Of a stretch of DNA of 64,000 bases, positions 13,852 to 22,765 are shown one piece after another. The translations under genes and the position numbers were made by a program. The notes beneath the pieces were generated by a model. It did not search any database. It was not told where the DNA came from and was given only the letters and a program-made list of their open reading frames with translations. This DNA is from Nocardioides sp. WS12. Its GTDB lineage: Bacteria > Actinomycetota > Actinomycetes > Propionibacteriales > Nocardioidaceae. The stretch is taken from contig NZ_CP053928.1 of the NCBI RefSeq assembly GCF_014108865.1, positions 310,001-374,000 of the forward strand, written 5' to 3'. The first letter of the stretch is position 1; every line of letters begins with the position of its first letter.

Positions 13852-13923
13852 CGGCAGCGTGGCGGGAGGCCAACGACGGGCAGCTTGCTGCCCCCTCCAG
13901 TGGCCGAAGACACGCTCGACCAA
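13852..13923. repeat. Interspersed palindromic repeat, family C, copy 1
   Basis: It shares CGGCAGCGTGGCG, GGCAGCTTGCTGCCC and GCCGAAGACACGCTCG, in that order and spacing, with 55844-55912. Inverted halves AGCGTG/CACGCT enclose a central GGCAGC-tt-GCTGCC. Confidence 0.6.
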
Positions 13924-13929
13924 ATGTGG

Positions 13930-14014
13930 CAGAGGGGGAGGGATTCGAACCCCCGGTAGGTTTCCCTACGACCGCTTTCAAGGCGGTTCCGATCGGCCAC
14001 TCCGGCACCCCTCC
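13930..14014 (-). tRNA. tRNA-Ser (anticodon TGA)
   Basis: An 85-nt class II tRNA: acceptor GGAGGGG/CCCCTCT (first pair G-U), anticodon loop with TGA inside CCGCCTTGAAAGCGG, variable arm GTAGGGAAACCTAC and T-loop TTCGAAT, discriminator G. An encoded CCA follows (13927-13929). Confidence 0.94.
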
Positions 14015-14067
14015 TCATCCGCCACCGCGCCAGGGCGCAGTCACGGACAGCAAGCGAGCCTAGACGA

Positions 14068-14301
14068 CTACCGGTTCGTCAGCTCAACGAGGACGTCGCC
14101 CTCCTGGACGACGTCGCCGGCGGAGACCTTGATGGCGCTGACGGTGCCCGCGACCTCGGCGATGATCGGGATCTCCATCTTCATCGATTCGAGCAGCACG
14201 ACGGTGTCGCCGATCGCGACCGCATCGCCCTCCTCGACTTCCACGCGCAGCACGTTGGCCACCATCTCCGCGACCAGCTCTGACGTCGTCACCCAGGCCA
14301 T
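14068..14301 (-). CDS. Biotin/lipoyl carrier protein
   Basis: The 77-residue protein is a single biotinyl-lipoyl domain with the lysine acceptor in ESMKMEIP (Lys about 41). The usual beta-hairpin repeats flank it (VANVLRVEVEEGDAVAIGD and GTVSAIKVSAGDVVQEGD). Stand-alone carriers of this size serve actinobacterial acyl-CoA carboxylases. Their enzyme partners need not be adjacent, and none is here. Position 14301 gives the longest ATG start; the conserved domain begins only a few residues later, so this start is plausible. Confidence 0.88.
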   Translation of the reverse strand: MAWVTTSELVAEMVANVLRVEVEEGDAVAIGDTVVLLESMKMEIPIIAEVAGTVSAIKVSAGDVVQEGDVLVELTNR

Positions 14302-14347
14302 GCCTGCGACGCTAGGCGTTACCGGGTGGTACCCGAAGCCACGACAC

Positions 14348-15379
14348 TCACAGGAGCGCTGAGAACCGGCTCGGCTCCGGGCGTACGGCGGCGGCCTGCT
14401 CGGCGACGCGACTGCGGCGTCCCCGGTTGCCGGTGAGCGCCAGGTCCAGGCGGATCATGATCCAGCCGATCATCAGGCCGACCACGAGGCCGTAGACGAC
14501 CGACAGCACCGCCTCCTGGACGGTGACGGCCGGGTTGGCGAGCGCGGTGGCGGTGGGCGAGGTGGCCGCGACACCGAACGCACAGACCCACCAGCCCTGA
14601 CGCCGACGGGCCCGCATGTGGCACCCGTAGGCGAGCGCCGGGACACCGAGGACGGTCTCGATCGGGCGCGGGAAGGCACCGAGGGTCTCCCTGCTCCAGG
14701 TCACCCAGGACAGCAACTGGTCGACGAGACCGGACGATCCGTAGTTCCGCAGCAGTTCGGCGTAGAGCAGCGTCGCCGCGAGCACCGCGCCGCCGATCGC
14801 CACCACGATCAGGCCGCGACGACCGAGCCCGTGGAAGCCGGCTCCGAGGCGGAACACGAGCACGATGGCCGCGAGGAACGCCATCCCGAGGCCGACGTAC
14901 TCGAAGCGGACGGTCTCGATGACCGGCTCGAAACCGATGGTGGCCAGGGCTCCGACGCCCGCAACGACGAGCCCGACGGTGCATTCACGTGCGGAGGCGA
15001 AGAAGCCGGCGGCAGGGACCGTGAGCATCACGCCGAGGACGGCGGCGATCGCCGAGGTGAGGACCGCAGCGCCGGTGAGCAGGAGGTCCTGGTCGCTGAT
15101 CACCGCAGTCAGGCCGCAGCCCAGCGCGAGCAGTCCGAAGACGAACGGCCGGCCACCTGTGCGGGCAGCAAGCGCCGCGCTGAACGAGGTCGCGATGATG
15201 ATCGAGCCGACCCTGCCGAACCAGTCGGGGCCCACCGGCACCATCGCGCAGACCAGCGCTGCGGTCCCGGCGACCATCAGCGCCAGCAGGACCAGCAACG
15301 GCTTCCGGGACGTCCCGAACTCCCCGAGGCGCTGCTCGATCGGCTCCCGGGAGGGGACACGTGGGGCGCTGCGGGACAC
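14348..15379 (-). CDS. Polytopic membrane protein, function unknown
   Basis: The 343-residue protein has about nine to ten hydrophobic segments spread over residues 28-320 (for example PLLVLLALMVAGTAALVCAM and GLIVVAIGGAVLAATLLYAE). Its cytoplasmic termini are Arg-rich (SRSAPRVPSREPIEQR; LTGNRGRRSRVAEQ). No transporter motif is visible. The neighbour upstream on the same strand is a nitrilase-family hydrolase 11 bp away, so the two may be co-transcribed. Confidence 0.65.
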   Translation of the reverse strand: MSRSAPRVPSREPIEQRLGEFGTSRKPLLVLLALMVAGTAALVCAMVPVGPDWFGRVGSIIIATSFSAALAARTGGRPFVFGLLALGCGLTAVISDQDLLLTGAAVLTSAIAAVLGVMLTVPAAGFFASARECTVGLVVAGVGALATIGFEPVIETVRFEYVGLGMAFLAAIVLVFRLGAGFHGLGRRGLIVVAIGGAVLAATLLYAELLRNYGSSGLVDQLLSWVTWSRETLGAFPRPIETVLGVPALAYGCHMRARRRQGWWVCAFGVAATSPTATALANPAVTVQEAVLSVVYGLVVGLMIGWIMIRLDLALTGNRGRRSRVAEQAAAVRPEPSRFSALL

Positions 15380-15390
15380 GATGAAGGACC

Positions 15391-16182
15391 TTACAGACGG
15401 CGGTTGCTCAGGGACGGGTTGACCCGGCGCGCCTCGCCGAGGACCTCGTGGTCCAGCACCGCCCGGACGACCTCGGGAACCTCGACGGAACCCGGACCGG
15501 CCTCGGCCACCACCTCGCCGAACGGATCGATGACCACCGAGTGGCCGCAGTACCGCGGCGCAGGCTGGCCGACCGCGGCGACGTACACGGTGTTCTCGAT
15601 GGCACGCGCGGTGAGCAGGGTGCGCCAGTGGTGCACCTTGCGCGGCCCGGCGACCCAGGCGGCCGGCAGCACGATCACCTCGGCACCCCGGTCAACCAGG
15701 GCCCGCGCCAGTTCGGGGAAACGGAGGTCGTAACAGGTCATCAGGCCGACCTTCCAGCCCTTCAGCTCGACGACGACCGGCTCGATCGGACCCGCGCTGA
15801 GGCGATCGGACTCGCGGTAACCGAAGGAGTCGTACAGGTGCACCTTCCGGTACGACGCCCGGCCGGCCCCGCGCATCAGCAGCGTGTTGAACGGGCGGCT
15901 CGGGTCGGGACCCTGCTCGAACAGGCCGGCCACGACGGTGGTGTCCCGTCCTGCCGCGGCCGCGGCGAGCGCCGTACCGAAGGGACCGTCGAGAGGCTCG
16001 GCGTACCCGCTCACGTCGGACCCTGCCTCGCCGAAGTCGCGGGCGAACGCCTCGGGGAAGACGACCAGGTCCGTGTCGGCGCCGTGTTCGGCGGTCAGGC
16101 GGGCGAGTTCGTCCCTGTTCGCGGCGGGGTCGAGGGTCGCCGCGGCCTGCACGAGGGCAAGGCGAAGAGTGGGGACGATCAC
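15391..16182 (-). CDS. Carbon-nitrogen hydrolase (nitrilase superfamily)
   Basis: The 263-residue protein shows the Glu-Lys-Cys catalytic triad in context: FPEAFARD (Glu, about 43), YRKVHLYD (Lys, about 117) and LMTCYDLRFPELAR (Cys, about 150). The C-terminal ARAIENTVYVAAVGQ and SVVIDPFGEVV are standard for the family. Such enzymes hydrolyse amides (omega-amidase or deaminated glutathione amidase types). The exact substrate cannot be read from the sequence. It is divergent from the MobA-like gene with 47 bp between the start codons. Confidence 0.9.
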   Translation of the reverse strand: MIVPTLRLALVQAAATLDPAANRDELARLTAEHGADTDLVVFPEAFARDFGEAGSDVSGYAEPLDGPFGTALAAAAAGRDTTVVAGLFEQGPDPSRPFNTLLMRGAGRASYRKVHLYDSFGYRESDRLSAGPIEPVVVELKGWKVGLMTCYDLRFPELARALVDRGAEVIVLPAAWVAGPRKVHHWRTLLTARAIENTVYVAAVGQPAPRYCGHSVVIDPFGEVVAEAGPGSVEVPEVVRAVLDHEVLGEARRVNPSLSNRRL

Positions 16183-16229
16183 GGTGCAAGCGTAGGACGT
16201 CGTTCGCGCCCGGCTGGGAGACTGTCGGG

Positions 16230-16823
16230 GTGATCGAAGCCGGGCTGACAGGATTCGCCGCCATCGTCCTTGCGGGCGGGCGGGCGGTGCGGCTCGGTGG
16301 CGCGGACAAGGCGTCGATCGAGATCGACGGCCGGACGCTGCTGGACCGGGCGCTCGAATCGGTCATCGACGCCAGCGAGGTCGTGGTGGTCGGTCACCCG
16401 GTGCCGACCGACCGGCCCGTGACCTTTGTCCTCGAGGACCCGCGCCACGGAGGTCCGGCCGCCGGACTGCTGACCGGCCGCGATTCGTTGCTGCGCCGCT
16501 TCCCGACCCTGGCCGTCCTCGCGGTCGACATGCCGCACCTCACCGCCTCGACCTTCCGCCGCCTGCAGGAGGCCGCCGTCGGGCACGAGGGCGCTGCGCT
16601 GGTCGGGGCCGACGGTCGTCGCCAACTGGCCTACGTGCTCGAAACCGGCCGGCTCGACGCCGTACGACCGGACCGCGAAGCGCAGCACAACCTGTCCGTC
16701 AAGGCCCTGCTCGAACCCTTCGACCTGGCCGAGGTTCCGCAGGTCGGACGCGAGGCCCAGGACATCGACACCTGGACCGATCTGCGCGATGCGGCCTCGG
16801 AGTACGAGTCCGGATCCCGCTGA
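16230..16823 (+). CDS. mobA: MobA-like molybdenum cofactor guanylyltransferase / NTP transferase
   Basis: The 197-residue protein opens with the nucleotide-binding signature AAIVLAGGRAVRLGGADKA (canonical LAGG-x-x-x-R-x-G-x-D-K). AVDMPHL, the metal-binding Asp, follows at about 95. It would transfer a nucleotide to the molybdenum cofactor. GTG start at 16230. A DUF6457 gene follows 38 bp later, a combination often seen with mobA. A related NTP transferase function cannot be excluded. Confidence 0.82.
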   Translation: MIEAGLTGFAAIVLAGGRAVRLGGADKASIEIDGRTLLDRALESVIDASEVVVVGHPVPTDRPVTFVLEDPRHGGPAAGLLTGRDSLLRRFPTLAVLAVDMPHLTASTFRRLQEAAVGHEGAALVGADGRRQLAYVLETGRLDAVRPDREAQHNLSVKALLEPFDLAEVPQVGREAQDIDTWTDLRDAASEYESGSR

Positions 16824-16861
16824 CTCTTGTCAGCAGGCCGACTGAGGATCACTCTGGACGG

Positions 16862-17185
16862 GTGAACCTCCACGACTGGATCGATGAGTTGTGCGATGTC
16901 CTGGACATCGAGGCCGAGGCCGACGAAGGCCTCCTGGTTGACCTTGCCCGCATCGCTGTCGACAACGTGCACCCCGCAGCCGGGGTGGTGACGGCGTTCC
17001 TCCTCGGTTTCGCCGCTGGCGAAGGCGGTGCAGACCCCGACGAAGTGGAGGGGCTGGCCGGAAAGGCACAGGCGCTCGCCGAGGCCTGGGACCGCCCGGC
17101 CGGAGTGAGCGACGAGCCCGTCGTGGACGTCGAGGTCGACGAGCTCAGCGACGCCGAGTACGCCGATGAGGACTCCCTCGTCTGA
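16862..17185 (+). CDS. DUF6457-domain protein
   Basis: The 107-residue acidic protein has NLHDWIDELCDVLDIE at the start and VDLARIAVDNVHPAAGVVTAFLLGFAAG in the core, matching DUF6457. The last 30 residues are a Glu/Asp-rich tail. DUF6457 genes commonly follow molybdenum cofactor genes, as here, so a link to that pathway is likely but unproven. GTG start at 16862. Confidence 0.75.
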   Translation: MNLHDWIDELCDVLDIEAEADEGLLVDLARIAVDNVHPAAGVVTAFLLGFAAGEGGADPDEVEGLAGKAQALAEAWDRPAGVSDEPVVDVEVDELSDAEYADEDSLV

Positions 17186-17245
17186 CCGAGCCGGTTGGCC
17201 TGGTCTGAGGCCCAGCGGACACGGAGCGGCTGACAGACTGGCGCC

Positions 17246-18223
17246 ATGCGTGCCGTCACCCAGTCCGGCCCCGGGGGCCCCGAAACCCTGACCGTCACGG
17301 AACTGCCCGACCTGGTTCCGGGTCCCGGCGAGGTGCTGATCCACGTCGCCGCAACGGCCGTGAACCGTGCCGACCTGCTGCAGCGCCAGGGTTTCTACCC
17401 GCCGCCGCCGGGAGCATCGGACGTCATCGGCCTCGAGTGCAGCGGCACGATCGCCGCACTCGGCGACGGCGTCGAGACGTGGTCGGTGGGCGAGCAGGTG
17501 TGTGCGCTGCTGGCTGGTGGCGGCTACGCGAGCCAGGTCGTCGTACCGGCCGCCCAGGTGATGCCGGTCCCTGAGGGGATCGACCTCGTGACCGCCGCGG
17601 CCCTGCCCGAGGTGGCCTGCACGGTGTGGTCGAACGTCTTCATGGTCGCCGGGCTCGGCCCCGGCGACGTCTTCCTCGTGCACGGCGGCGGCGGCGGTAT
17701 CGGGACCTTCGCGATCCAGCTGGCCGCGAAGACCGGTGCGCGGGTGTTCACGACCGCAGGCAGCGAGGAGAAGCTCGCGCGGTGCCGGGAACTCGGCGCC
17801 GAGGTCGCGATCAACTACCACGACGAGGACTTCGTCGCGGTGGTCAAGGAAGCCACCGGCGGTCGTGGGGCCGATGTCGTCCTGGACAACATGGGCGCGA
17901 AGTACCTCGGCCGCAACGTCGACGTCCTCGCCGACGAGGGTCGCCTCGTCATCATCGGCATGCAGGGCGGCGTGAAGGCCGAGCTCAACATCGCCCAACT
18001 GCTGGCCAAGCGCGGCGCGGTGATCGCCACCGCCCTGCGTTCGCGGCCGGTCGAAGGCAAGTCGCGGATCTGCGCATCGGTCGTCGAGCACGTGTGGCCG
18101 CTCGTCGACGACGGCTCGATCGTGCCCGTCGTCTCCGCCGTCCTCCCGCTCGACCGGGTGGGCGACGCACACCGGCTGATCGAGTCCGGCGACAGCGTGG
18201 GCAAGGTCCTCCTGACCCCCTGA
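17246..18223 (+). CDS. NADPH:quinone oxidoreductase (zeta-crystallin/PIG3 type MDR)
   Basis: The 325-residue medium-chain reductase has the family's N-terminal GroES-like half (EVLIHVAATAVNRADLLQRQG, VIGLECSGTIAALG). Its Rossmann half shows FLVHGGGGGIGTFAIQLA (NADPH site, about 145-162) and ADVVLDNMGAKYLG. The absence of the catalytic zinc Cys ligands is typical of quinone oxidoreductases. It probably reduces quinones or enones with NADPH. The next gene, bpa, starts 34 bp downstream. Confidence 0.9.
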   Translation: MRAVTQSGPGGPETLTVTELPDLVPGPGEVLIHVAATAVNRADLLQRQGFYPPPPGASDVIGLECSGTIAALGDGVETWSVGEQVCALLAGGGYASQVVVPAAQVMPVPEGIDLVTAAALPEVACTVWSNVFMVAGLGPGDVFLVHGGGGGIGTFAIQLAAKTGARVFTTAGSEEKLARCRELGAEVAINYHDEDFVAVVKEATGGRGADVVLDNMGAKYLGRNVDVLADEGRLVIIGMQGGVKAELNIAQLLAKRGAVIATALRSRPVEGKSRICASVVEHVWPLVDDGSIVPVVSAVLPLDRVGDAHRLIESGDSVGKVLLTP

Positions 18224-18257
18224 ACCCGGTTGGCCGAGTCGGGCTAGGTTTGGAGCC

Positions 18258-18890
18258 ATGACCGAGAGCGGCGAAGAGCAGATCGTGGTGGTGGGACCGG
18301 ACGGACAGCCGATCGGCACCGTCCCCGCCTCAGCAGTCCAGGCCAGCCAGGACACCGACGTCACCGACGTCACCAGTGGCGACGACGAGGACGACGACGG
18401 CGAGCGCTCGCTGGCCGACCTGGTCGAGCAGCCGGCCAAGGTGATGCGGATCGGCAGCATGATCCGCCAGCTCCTCGAAGAGGTGAAGGCCGCGCCGCTC
18501 GACGAAGCCAGCCGCAACCGCCTCGCCGCGATCCACCGGTCCTCCATCGCCGAGCTCGAGCAGGGCCTGGCCCCGGAGCTCGTCGAGGAGCTGGAGCGCC
18601 TTTCCCTGCCGTTCTCCGAGGACGTCACGCCCTCCGAGGCCGAGCTCCGGATCGCCCAGGCCCAGCTCGTCGGATGGCTCGAGGGGCTGTTCCACGGCAT
18701 CCAGACGGCGATCTACGCCCAGCAGATGGCCGCGCGTGCGCAGTTCGAACAGATCCGTCGGGCCCTGCCCCCGGGGATGTCGATGGGCGGTCCCGAGCAG
18801 TCCCCCCTGCAGCCCGGTCAGCCCGGTCAGCCGGAGCAGCCCGGTCAGGCCGGTCAGGGCGACGAGCCCCGCGGCGGCATGTACCTCTAA
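18258..18890 (+). CDS. bpa: Bacterial proteasome activator Bpa
   Basis: The 210-residue protein matches Bpa (DUF2587): an acidic, disordered N-terminus; a four-helix core (about 55-170; PAKVMRIGSMIRQLLEEVKAAPLD, HRSSIAELEQGLAPELVEELERL, AELRIAQAQLVGWLEGLFHGIQTA); a Pro/Gln/Gly-rich linker; and the C-terminal GMYL. The last residues correspond to the GQYL motif that docks into the 20S proteasome; here Gln is replaced by Met. Bpa forms a ring that feeds unfolded proteins to the proteasome without ATP. It implies that the host has a 20S proteasome. Confidence 0.92.
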   Translation: MTESGEEQIVVVGPDGQPIGTVPASAVQASQDTDVTDVTSGDDEDDDGERSLADLVEQPAKVMRIGSMIRQLLEEVKAAPLDEASRNRLAAIHRSSIAELEQGLAPELVEELERLSLPFSEDVTPSEAELRIAQAQLVGWLEGLFHGIQTAIYAQQMAARAQFEQIRRALPPGMSMGGPEQSPLQPGQPGQPEQPGQAGQGDEPRGGMYL

Positions 18891-18893
18891 CGG

Positions 18894-19523
18894 TCAATAA
18901 CGGTGGCGGCCGAGCCGGCTGATCAGCACCAGTCCGAGCACGCCGATCAGGCTGATCGCGCCACCCGGAGCCAGCAGCCGCCCGAGGTCGGGCGTGGAGT
19001 CGGCGTCGGCAGGCGGTTCGGCGAGCGCTGACGGCTCGGCCGGAACCGGGGGCACGGTGAGGTACTCCCGGAGCTGGGTCTCCATGGCCTTGTCGAGACC
19101 GGTCACGGCGGCGTAACCGTCGCACGCGTCAGCGCTCAGCTCGCCGGGCGTGCTGCCCTGCGTGAAGAAGAGGTAGCGGCCACCGACCTTCAACGTGCGG
19201 TCCGCGACCTCATCGGTGGGCGTGAACGTGACCTGCACGTACTTCCCGGCCGGGAGGTCACTCTTCAGCGGCACCTGGACGAAAACGCGGTGCGGGCTGG
19301 CATTCGCCGTCCCACCGCCGGGCAGGACACCCGGGAGGACGTTGTCGACGCGGCCCACGAACACGTCGTCGACCCCGGCACCGCGTTCGTAGACGGCCGT
19401 GCGGTCCGTGAGGGCGAGACCGCCGCACGCGCCGGGCATCGCCGGGGTCGCATGGGCCGCTGCCGGGAGCAGCGAGAACGACACGACCGCCAGGGCGGCA
19501 ACAGCACGAAGGGGGAGCCTCAC
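18894..19523 (-). CDS. Exported protein with C-terminal membrane anchor
   Basis: From GTG 19523 the product is 209 residues: a signal peptide ([21 protein letters not shown]...HA), a NTR/TIMP-like beta-rich part (VFVGRVDNVLPG, YVQVTFTPTDEVADRTLKVGGRYLFF), a Pro/Ala-rich spacer (about 150-175) and a C-terminal membrane helix (ISLIGVLGLVLISRL). Two Cys pairs suggest disulfides. GTG 19523 overlaps the HAD gene stop by 4 nt (GTGA), which supports this start over longer Arg/Gly-rich extensions. Function unknown. Confidence 0.7.
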   Translation of the reverse strand: MRLPLRAVAALAVVSFSLLPAAAHATPAMPGACGGLALTDRTAVYERGAGVDDVFVGRVDNVLPGVLPGGGTANASPHRVFVQVPLKSDLPAGKYVQVTFTPTDEVADRTLKVGGRYLFFTQGSTPGELSADACDGYAAVTGLDKAMETQLREYLTVPPVPAEPSALAEPPADADSTPDLGRLLAPGGAISLIGVLGLVLISRLGRHRY

Positions 19524-20386
19524 GCGCCCATCCCACCAGATCCGGGCGCGGGGAACCAGCGACCCAGCTCCACCGCGGCGCCGTCGTCCTCGACCGAGGC
19601 GGTGACGTGGTCGGCCACCGCCTTGACCTCGTCGACCGATTGGCCCATCGCCACACCCCGGCCGGCCCACTGCAACATCTCGATGTCGTTGCGGCCGTCA
19701 CCGATCGCCAACACGTCGGCGCGATCGACGCCGAGCTGCCCGGCGACGTACTCCAGGCCGGAGGCCTTGGACACGCCCACGGGTGCCAGATCGAGCCAGG
19801 CGGTCCAGCCGACGACGTAGTCGGTGCCGTGCAGGCCCAGCCGGCTGGACAGCTGGACGAAGTCCTCCGCCGTGGCGTTCGGGTCGCGGATGATCACGCG
19901 GCTCACAGGCTGGGCGACCATGTCGGCCACCTCGGCCACCGTCGACGTACCGCCGAGCTCACCGTCGGGGAACGGCGCGGACACGAGGTAGCCGACGCCG
20001 CGCTCCTCGACGGCGACCAGCGCCTCCGGGTGTTCCTTGAGTACGGCGGCCACGGCTGCGCGTGCGTCGAAGGTGACCTCGTGGACGACCTCGATGGGCG
20101 GGTACCGCAGCACGACGGCACCGTTGGACGCAACGATCCAGATCTTCTCGCCGTGGCCGTGGAGGTCGAGCTGGTCGGCAACGGTGACCATGTTGGCCGC
20201 GGACCGTCCCGACGAGAGGACCACGTGGGCGCCGGCGTCGAGCACTGCCTGGATGGCGTCGTGGACGGCGGGGGTGACCTGCTCGTAGCTCATGCCGAGG
20301 CCCTCCACCCACTTGAGCAGAGTGCCGTCGATGTCCAGCGCCACGAGCTGTGGTTTCGAGGCTCGCTGCGCTCGCACCTCAACCAC
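19520..20386 (-). CDS. HAD-superfamily phosphatase (Cof type, class IIB)
   Basis: HAD motifs are in order: [11 protein letters not shown] (motif I, nucleophile Asp), [12 protein letters not shown] (motif II), [10 protein letters not shown] (motif III Lys) and [14 protein letters not shown] (motif IV). The large class II cap sits between motifs II and III. It probably dephosphorylates sugar phosphates or nucleotides. The start is uncertain: the N-terminal [13 protein letters not shown] is translated from a repeat that also supplies the serS stop. GTG 20386 is used here, GTG 20377 is equally possible, and the native start may have been displaced by the repeat. Confidence 0.85.
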   Translation of the reverse strand: MVEVRAQRASKPQLVALDIDGTLLKWVEGLGMSYEQVTPAVHDAIQAVLDAGAHVVLSSGRSAANMVTVADQLDLHGHGEKIWIVASNGAVVLRYPPIEVVHEVTFDARAAVAAVLKEHPEALVAVEERGVGYLVSAPFPDGELGGTSTVAEVADMVAQPVSRVIIRDPNATAEDFVQLSSRLGLHGTDYVVGWTAWLDLAPVGVSKASGLEYVAGQLGVDRADVLAIGDGRNDIEMLQWAGRGVAMGQSVDEVKAVADHVTASVEDDGAAVELGRWFPAPGSGGMGA

Positions 20387-20390
20387 CGAT
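20352..20390. repeat. Interspersed palindromic repeat, family A, copy 1
   Basis: GGTTTCGAGGCTCGCTGCG then CTCGCACCTCAACCACCGAT. The arms GGTT-GAGG-CG and CG-CCTC-AACC are imperfectly inverted. It supplies the serS stop codon and the first codons of the HAD gene. Other copies: 46772, 57598. Confidence 0.75.
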
Positions 20391-21659
20391 CGGCTCCATG
20401 ACCTCGAGGCCACCGAGGTACGGCTGGAGCGCCTTCGGCACCCGCACCGATCCGTCGGCCTGCTGGTGGGTCTCGAGGATCGCGACGATGGTGCGGGTGA
20501 TCGCGGTCAGCGTGCCGTTGAGGGTCGCCACCGGGCCGATCTTGTCGCCGGTGCGGACCCGGGTGTCGAGGCGCCGGGTCTGGAAGTCGGTGCAGTTCGA
20601 GGTCGAGGTGAGCTCGCGGTACTTGCCCTGCGTGGGGATCCAGGCCTCGCAGTCGAACTTGCGGATGGCCGACGAGCCGAGATCGCCCGCGGCGATGTCG
20701 ACGACGCGGTAGGCCAGTTCGAGCTTCTCGAGGAACTCCTTCTCCCACGCCAGCAGGCGCTGATGCTCGGCAGCAGCGTCCTCGAGGGTGGTGTAGATGA
20801 ACATCTCGACCTTGTCGAACCAGTGGACCCGGATGATCCCCTTCGTGTCCTTGCCGTGTGAGCCTGCCTCCTTGCGGAAGCACGGGCTGAACGCGGCGTA
20901 GCGCAGGGGCAACGATCCGCCGTCGAGGATCTCCTCCGAGTGGTAGGCCGCCATGGCGACCTCCGACGTGCCGACGAGATACATCTCCTCGCCCTCGAGG
21001 CGGTAGACGTCGTCACCGCCACCCTGGTCGAGGTAACCGGTGCCCTCCATCGCGCTGCGGCGCACGAGCGAGGGCGCGATGACCTGCGTGAAGCCGGCGT
21101 TCCGAGCCTGGTCCATCGCCATGTTGACCAGCGCGAACTCGAGCTGGGCACCGACCCCGGTGAGGAAGTAGAAGCGGCTGCCGCTGACCTTCGCGCCACG
21201 CTCGAGGTCGATCGCGCCGAGGATCCGGCCGATCTCGATGTGGTCGCGTGGCTCGAAGCCCTCGGCCGCGAAGTCGCGCGGCGTACCGACCTCTTCGATG
21301 ACGACGAAGTCGTCCTCGCCGCCGGCCGGGGTCTCCTCGGCGACCACGTTCGGGATCGCCTTGAGGGCCGAGAGCCACTCCTCCTCGGCGACGCCCTGGG
21401 TGGCCTCGAGCTCCTTGACCTCACCCGAGAGCGTCTTCACCTGCGCGAGCAGGGCCTGCTTCTCGTCGCCGGCCGCCTGGGCGACCTGCTTGCCGAACGC
21501 CTTCTGCGCCGCGCGCTTCTCCTCGAACGAGGAGATCGCAGCCCGGCGGGCACCGTCGGCGACCAGCGCCCGGTCCACGACGTCGGCGGACGCGCCGCGC
21601 TTGGCCTGCGAGGCGCGAATGCGGTCGGGCTCGTCACGGAGAATGCGCGGGTCGATCAT
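20379..21659 (-). CDS. serS: Seryl-tRNA synthetase
   Basis: The 426-residue class II synthetase has an N-terminal coiled-coil arm (about 27-100; [16 protein letters not shown]..., [16 protein letters not shown]). The catalytic core shows motif 2 ([18 protein letters not shown]) and motif 3 ([18 protein letters not shown]). [20 protein letters not shown] is characteristic of SerRS. It charges serine onto tRNA-Ser, two of which are encoded nearby. The stop codon TGA lies inside a repeat copy (family A), so the last residues IGG are repeat-derived. Confidence 0.98.
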   Translation of the reverse strand: MIDPRILRDEPDRIRASQAKRGASADVVDRALVADGARRAAISSFEEKRAAQKAFGKQVAQAAGDEKQALLAQVKTLSGEVKELEATQGVAEEEWLSALKAIPNVVAEETPAGGEDDFVVIEEVGTPRDFAAEGFEPRDHIEIGRILGAIDLERGAKVSGSRFYFLTGVGAQLEFALVNMAMDQARNAGFTQVIAPSLVRRSAMEGTGYLDQGGGDDVYRLEGEEMYLVGTSEVAMAAYHSEEILDGGSLPLRYAAFSPCFRKEAGSHGKDTKGIIRVHWFDKVEMFIYTTLEDAAAEHQRLLAWEKEFLEKLELAYRVVDIAAGDLGSSAIRKFDCEAWIPTQGKYRELTSTSNCTDFQTRRLDTRVRTGDKIGPVATLNGTLTAITRTIVAILETHQQADGSVRVPKALQPYLGGLEVMEPIGG

Positions 21660-21725
21660 GCCCTGAGGCTATCCGGCCCTGCCGACCGATCGCGCGCCGG
21701 TTTCGAGCATCGCCGGGTCTCGGCA

Positions 21726-22709
21726 TCAAAAGGGAGAGATGGGCTCCGGTGCAGGGAAGATGGCGTCGAGGTCGGCGAGGTCCTCGGGCGTCGGGACCCA
21801 GGCACTCGCTGCGGCATTCGCCCACACCTGCTCGGTCGTCGTGGCGCCGGCGATCACCGAGGTGACGGGCTGCTGGGCGAGCAGCCAGCCGAAGGCCACC
21901 GTCGCCTCCGGTACGCCGCGGGACTTCGCGAACGCGGAGTACTCCTGCAACGGCTTCGACGTCGCCACGTCCAGCAGGTGCTGGCGGCTGCGGGTCAGAC
22001 GCGAGCCCTCGGGCGCGATGCCCGAGGCGTACTTGCCGGTGAGGAGGCCGTTGGCGAGCGGGAAGTACGGCAGCACACCCAGCCCGAACTCACGAGCGGC
22101 AGGCAACACCTCCCACTCGGCGCGACGGTCGGTGAGGTTGTAGTGGTTCTGGGCGGAGATGAAGCGCTCGACGCCGAGCTCGCGGGCGACGTACTCGGCC
22201 TGGGCGATCTGCCAGCCGGACCGGTTCGAGTGGCCGATGTAGCGCACCTTGCCCTCGCGGACCAGGTCGCTGAGCGCCGACAGGGTCTCGTCGATCGGGG
22301 TGTTCGGGTCGGGCGTGTGGAACTGGTAGAGGTCGATCCAGTCCGTGCCCAGGCGGCGCAGCGAGGCCTCGACGGCGTTGCGGATGTAGCGGCGCGAGCC
22401 ACGCGCACCGAAGTCGGCCCCGTTCGCACCCTGGGCGTCCATGCCGAACTTGGTCGCCAGGATCACGCCGGACCGGCGGGCGCCCAGCGCCACACCCAGA
22501 CGCGTCTCGGACAGGCCCGGCGTCGCGCCGTACGTGTCGGCGACGTCGAAGAGGGTGATGCCCGCGTCCAGGGCGGCGCCGATGACCCGGTTGGTGCCCT
22601 TCTGTGTCTCCGTGGCGGTGCCCGGGCGACCGAGGTTGTTGCAGCCCAGCCCGATCGTGGAGACGACCAGGCCGGAGCGTCCGAGGGCGGCGTACGACGG
22701 GGTGCTCAT
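21726..22709 (-). CDS. Aldo/keto reductase
   Basis: The 327-residue protein starts at ATG 22709. The AKR fold is clear from LGLGCNNLGRP, FDVADTYG (catalytic Asp/Tyr), VILATKFGMD (catalytic Lys), WIDLYQFHTPDP (catalytic His) and YIGHSNRSGWQI. The C-terminal PVTSVIAGATTTEQVWANAA binds NADPH. The closest character is the Kv-beta-like/general stress AKR group. The substrate cannot be told. It is divergent from the PAP2-DAG kinase gene. Confidence 0.92.
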   Translation of the reverse strand: MSTPSYAALGRSGLVVSTIGLGCNNLGRPGTATETQKGTNRVIGAALDAGITLFDVADTYGATPGLSETRLGVALGARRSGVILATKFGMDAQGANGADFGARGSRRYIRNAVEASLRRLGTDWIDLYQFHTPDPNTPIDETLSALSDLVREGKVRYIGHSNRSGWQIAQAEYVARELGVERFISAQNHYNLTDRRAEWEVLPAAREFGLGVLPYFPLANGLLTGKYASGIAPEGSRLTRSRQHLLDVATSKPLQEYSAFAKSRGVPEATVAFGWLLAQQPVTSVIAGATTTEQVWANAAASAWVPTPEDLADLDAIFPAPEPISPF

Positions 22710-22765
22710 GCCCCGACGGTATCGACCATGCCGATACCTGCGACGGGGTGTCCTAAACTCCGCTG

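Noticed and set aside
16631..18700. Very long minus-strand open frame (about 690 codons)
   Set aside because: It runs antisense across mobA, the DUF6457 gene, the quinone oxidoreductase and bpa. It is a GC-rich shadow frame without domain signals.
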